Below, in pieces: positions 5,688-7,166 of a stretch of DNA of 7,166 nt. The position numbers and the translations under genes were made by a program. Each line of letters begins with the position of its first letter. Within the stretch, counting starts at the first letter, position 1. Under the pieces are notes generated by a model, which made no database searches, had not been told where the DNA came from, and saw only the letters and a list, made by a program, of their open reading frames with translations. The stretch comes from Acidobacteriota bacterium (GTDB lineage Bacteria; Acidobacteriota; Vicinamibacteria; Vicinamibacterales; JAFNAJ01). The stretch covers positions 1 to 7,166 of the forward strand of contig JAFNAJ010000131.1 of the NCBI GenBank assembly GCA_017860085.1. The letters are read 5' to 3'.

Positions 5688-5693
5688 TATAAT
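5688..5693 (+). promoter_or_regulatory. -10 box TATAAT of the rhodanese-like gene
   Basis: A perfect TATAAT in GCTATAATCGGCGG, directly after the solo repeat arm. A start site about 7 bases downstream would leave a leader of roughly 12 bases containing GAGG before the GTG at 5712. No clear -35 is seen in the repeat. This box may also serve the PolX homologue downstream. Confidence 0.55.
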
Positions 5694-5711
5694 CGGCGGC
5701 TGAGGTTCGAC

Positions 5712-6086
5712 GTGGGCATTCCCCGCATCACGAAGGAAGAACTGAAGGCGCGCCTCGAGGCCGACGCCGGCGAGACTCGGCCAATCCTGGTCGATGCTCG
5801 ACTCAAGTACCCCTACGAGCACAGCACGGTCACGCTGCCCGGGGCCGTTCGCGTCTCGCCGCAGAGTCCCGACTGGTCGGTCCTCCCCCGGGATCGCGAC
5901 GTCGTCGTCTACGATTCGGACCCCGACGAGATCGTCAGCGCACCCCTGGTCGCCCAGTTGATCGAGCGCGGCGTGGCGGCCGTAGCGCTCAAGGGCGGCA
6001 TCGCCGACTGGATGGCCGCCAACCTGCCGACCGAGCCGAAGGGAACGCCGCAGCAGGTGGTCCCTGAGGCCGCCGTCAAGGGGTAG
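5712..6086 (+). CDS. Rhodanese-like domain protein lacking the catalytic cysteine
   Basis: A 124-residue single rhodanese domain without signal peptide, so cytoplasmic. The fold markers are in order: RITKEELKARLE helix (5-16), ILVDAR (25-30), the CH2A-like part HSTVTLPGAVRV (37-48), the active-site strand VVVYDSDPDEIVSAPLVAQLIERG (64-87), and the terminal VALKGGIADWMAANLP (91-106). In active sulfurtransferases the strand ends in Tyr-Cys and the loop is built on that cysteine; here the position is Asp68 (YDSDPDE) and the protein has no cysteine at all. Persulfide transfer is therefore not possible and a binding or scaffold role is likelier. The GTG start is supported by GAGG 6 nt upstream; no in-frame ATG precedes it. 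The PolX homologue begins about 28 nt downstream, suggesting co-transcription. Confidence 0.85.
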   Translation: MGIPRITKEELKARLEADAGETRPILVDARLKYPYEHSTVTLPGAVRVSPQSPDWSVLPRDRDVVVYDSDPDEIVSAPLVAQLIERGVAAVALKGGIADWMAANLPTEPKGTPQQVVPEAAVKG

Positions 6087-6114
6087 CGCCGTTCTTCCCT
6101 GGACCGCACGGAAG

Positions 6115-7166
6115 GTGCTTCCGGCACTGCCCGGCGCCCTCGAGGCCCTGGCCGCGTGCGCGGAGATTCGCGGCGAGGGTGGAACCGCTGGCGAGTTCCG
6201 CCGCTTCGCGGCGCACCTCGGATCCCTGCCCGAACGCGAAGGCGTCGACCTCGTCCGGCAGCTCGCCAAGGATGGGTCATCGCCCGCGGGACTCGCGACG
6301 AGCGTCTGCGAGGCCGTGCGCGACATCGCCCGCCACGGGAGCGCTGCGGTCATGCAGGCCGCGGTCGCCAAGCTGCCGCGAGACCTCGGCCGGCTGCTGG
6401 CCGTGCCGAGCGTCAGCCTCACGGAGACGCTCGACCTCCATCGCCGGTTTGGCGCGGTGACGGCCGCAGACCTGGCGGCCGTCGCCACCCTGGCTGGCCT
6501 CGAAGACTCCGACCGCCAGATGCTGGCCCTGCACCACCGACTGCTCGAGCTCCTGCCCTCGCTGCGGGAAGGTCACCCGCGCATCCCGCTCGGACGCGCG
6601 TACTCCATTGCCGAACAGGTGACGAGCACGTTGCGCGGTGCGCTCCCCGCCGACACCGAGGTGTTCACGGTGGGGAGCCTGCGCCGCTACGAGTCCACGG
6701 TGGGTGACATCGAGGTGCTGATCGGAGCCGGCGCCCCAGAGCCCGCCATCGATGTGGCCGTCCGCGCGCTCGAACCGAAAGACATCGCCCACCGCAGTGG
6801 ACGCGTTGCCAGTGTCGTGCTCGCCGACGAGCAGGTGACGCTGCGAGCCGTCACCCCGGCCGAGGCCCCGTTTGCGCTCGTGCACTACTCGGGATCGGGC
6901 CACCACGTGCGTGGCCTCCAGCGTCGCGCATCCGAGCGTGGATGGTCGCTCTCGCCGTCGGGGTTCCTGGTCAAGGGCGGCCCGCGACCGCCGGTCGTCG
7001 CCGACGAAGCAGGCCTCTACGCGGCCCTCGACCTCCAGTTCGTGGCGCCCGAGCTGCGACACGGCGACGACGAGATTGCCCGGGCCGCGAGCCACTCGCT
7101 GCCTGCGCTCGTCGAGGTGGGCGACATCCGCGGCGACCTGCACGTGCACACGCTGTGGAGCGACGG
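6115..7166 (+). CDS. PolX-family protein with degenerate polymerase site, 5' part
   Basis: The first 350 residues of a bacterial PolX homologue (family X polymerase plus PHP domain) running off the right edge. Active PolX enzymes are repair polymerases with a PHP nuclease. The N-terminal helical region (ALEALAACAEIRGEGG, 8-23) matches the PolX start. Both helix-hairpin-helix sites are eroded: DGSSPAG near 53 and VPSVSLTE (97-104) lack the usual GxGxK glycines. The palm keeps GSLRR (187-191) and TVGDIEVLI (195-203), but the DxD is Asp198-Ile-Glu200, and the third carboxylate (VDLR) is Thr242 (VTLR). GSGHHVR (260-266) replaces the usual GSKxHN. The LVEVGDIRGDLHVHTLWSD segment at the edge opens the PHP domain with intact His343 and His345. 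Loss of polymerase activity is my inference. The GTG at 6115 is the best start seen but has a weak ribosome site. Confidence 0.85.
   Translation, partial: MLPALPGALEALAACAEIRGEGGTAGEFRRFAAHLGSLPEREGVDLVRQLAKDGSSPAGLATSVCEAVRDIARHGSAAVMQAAVAKLPRDLGRLLAVPSVSLTETLDLHRRFGAVTAADLAAVATLAGLEDSDRQMLALHHRLLELLPSLREGHPRIPLGRAYSIAEQVTSTLRGALPADTEVFTVGSLRRYESTVGDIEVLIGAGAPEPAIDVAVRALEPKDIAHRSGRVASVVLADEQVTLRAVTPAEAPFALVHYSGSGHHVRGLQRRASERGWSLSPSGFLVKGGPRPPVVADEAGLYAALDLQFVAPELRHGDDEIARAASHSLPALVEVGDIRGDLHVHTLWSD

Noticed and set aside
6277..7149. Minus-strand open frame of 290 codons
   Set aside because: Antisense to the PolX homologue, whose plus-strand frame is open to the window edge and carries clear family motifs.

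Overview
This is a GC-rich bacterial window with tightly packed genes on both strands. The best lineage clue is the partial secreted protein at the left edge. It fits the VWFA-related domain family that is greatly expanded in Acidobacteriota, and the GC content suits a Vicinamibacteria-like member. That placement is an inference; no rRNA or other marker gene is present. I saw no tRNA, rRNA, CRISPR array or complete transposase.

Layout, left to right. Positions 1-1789 (minus strand) hold gldA, a glycerol dehydrogenase, followed by the 5' part of the VWFA-like secreted protein, which runs off the left edge. Positions 1790-2245 are a divergent spacer with one doubtful small ORF. Positions 2246-3013 (plus) encode a crotonase-fold acyl-CoA enzyme whose retained acidic residue points to an enoyl-CoA isomerase rather than a hydratase. 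Positions 3063-4290 (minus) hold two exported proteins: a glycine-zipper protein with an outer-membrane-like C-terminus, and a pyridoxamine 5'-phosphate oxidase-fold protein with a signal peptide. Positions 4411-5190 (minus) encode a YwiC-like multispanning membrane protein. Positions 5397-7166 (plus) hold an FmdB-type zinc ribbon gene, a rhodanese-like gene without the catalytic cysteine, and a PolX homologue cut off by the right edge at the first motif of its PHP domain.

Two observations stand out. First, three non-coding repeats share the end motif GGGGTCAG(A/G)TCTTGA. Two are complete inverted-repeat elements of about 107 and 113 bp, sitting on either side of the ywiC-like gene. The third is a 43-bp half element directly upstream of the rhodanese promoter. 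One element supplies the last codons and the stop of the ywiC-like gene. Second, the PolX homologue has lost two of the three expected polymerase carboxylates (DID is DIE, VDLR is VTLR) and both helix-hairpin-helix glycine motifs, while the PHP HxH start is intact. The neighbouring rhodanese is also predicted inactive.

I see no single pathway linking all these genes. The fmdB/rhodanese/polX trio is closely spaced and co-directional, so it may be co-transcribed, although the rhodanese has its own promoter-like box.
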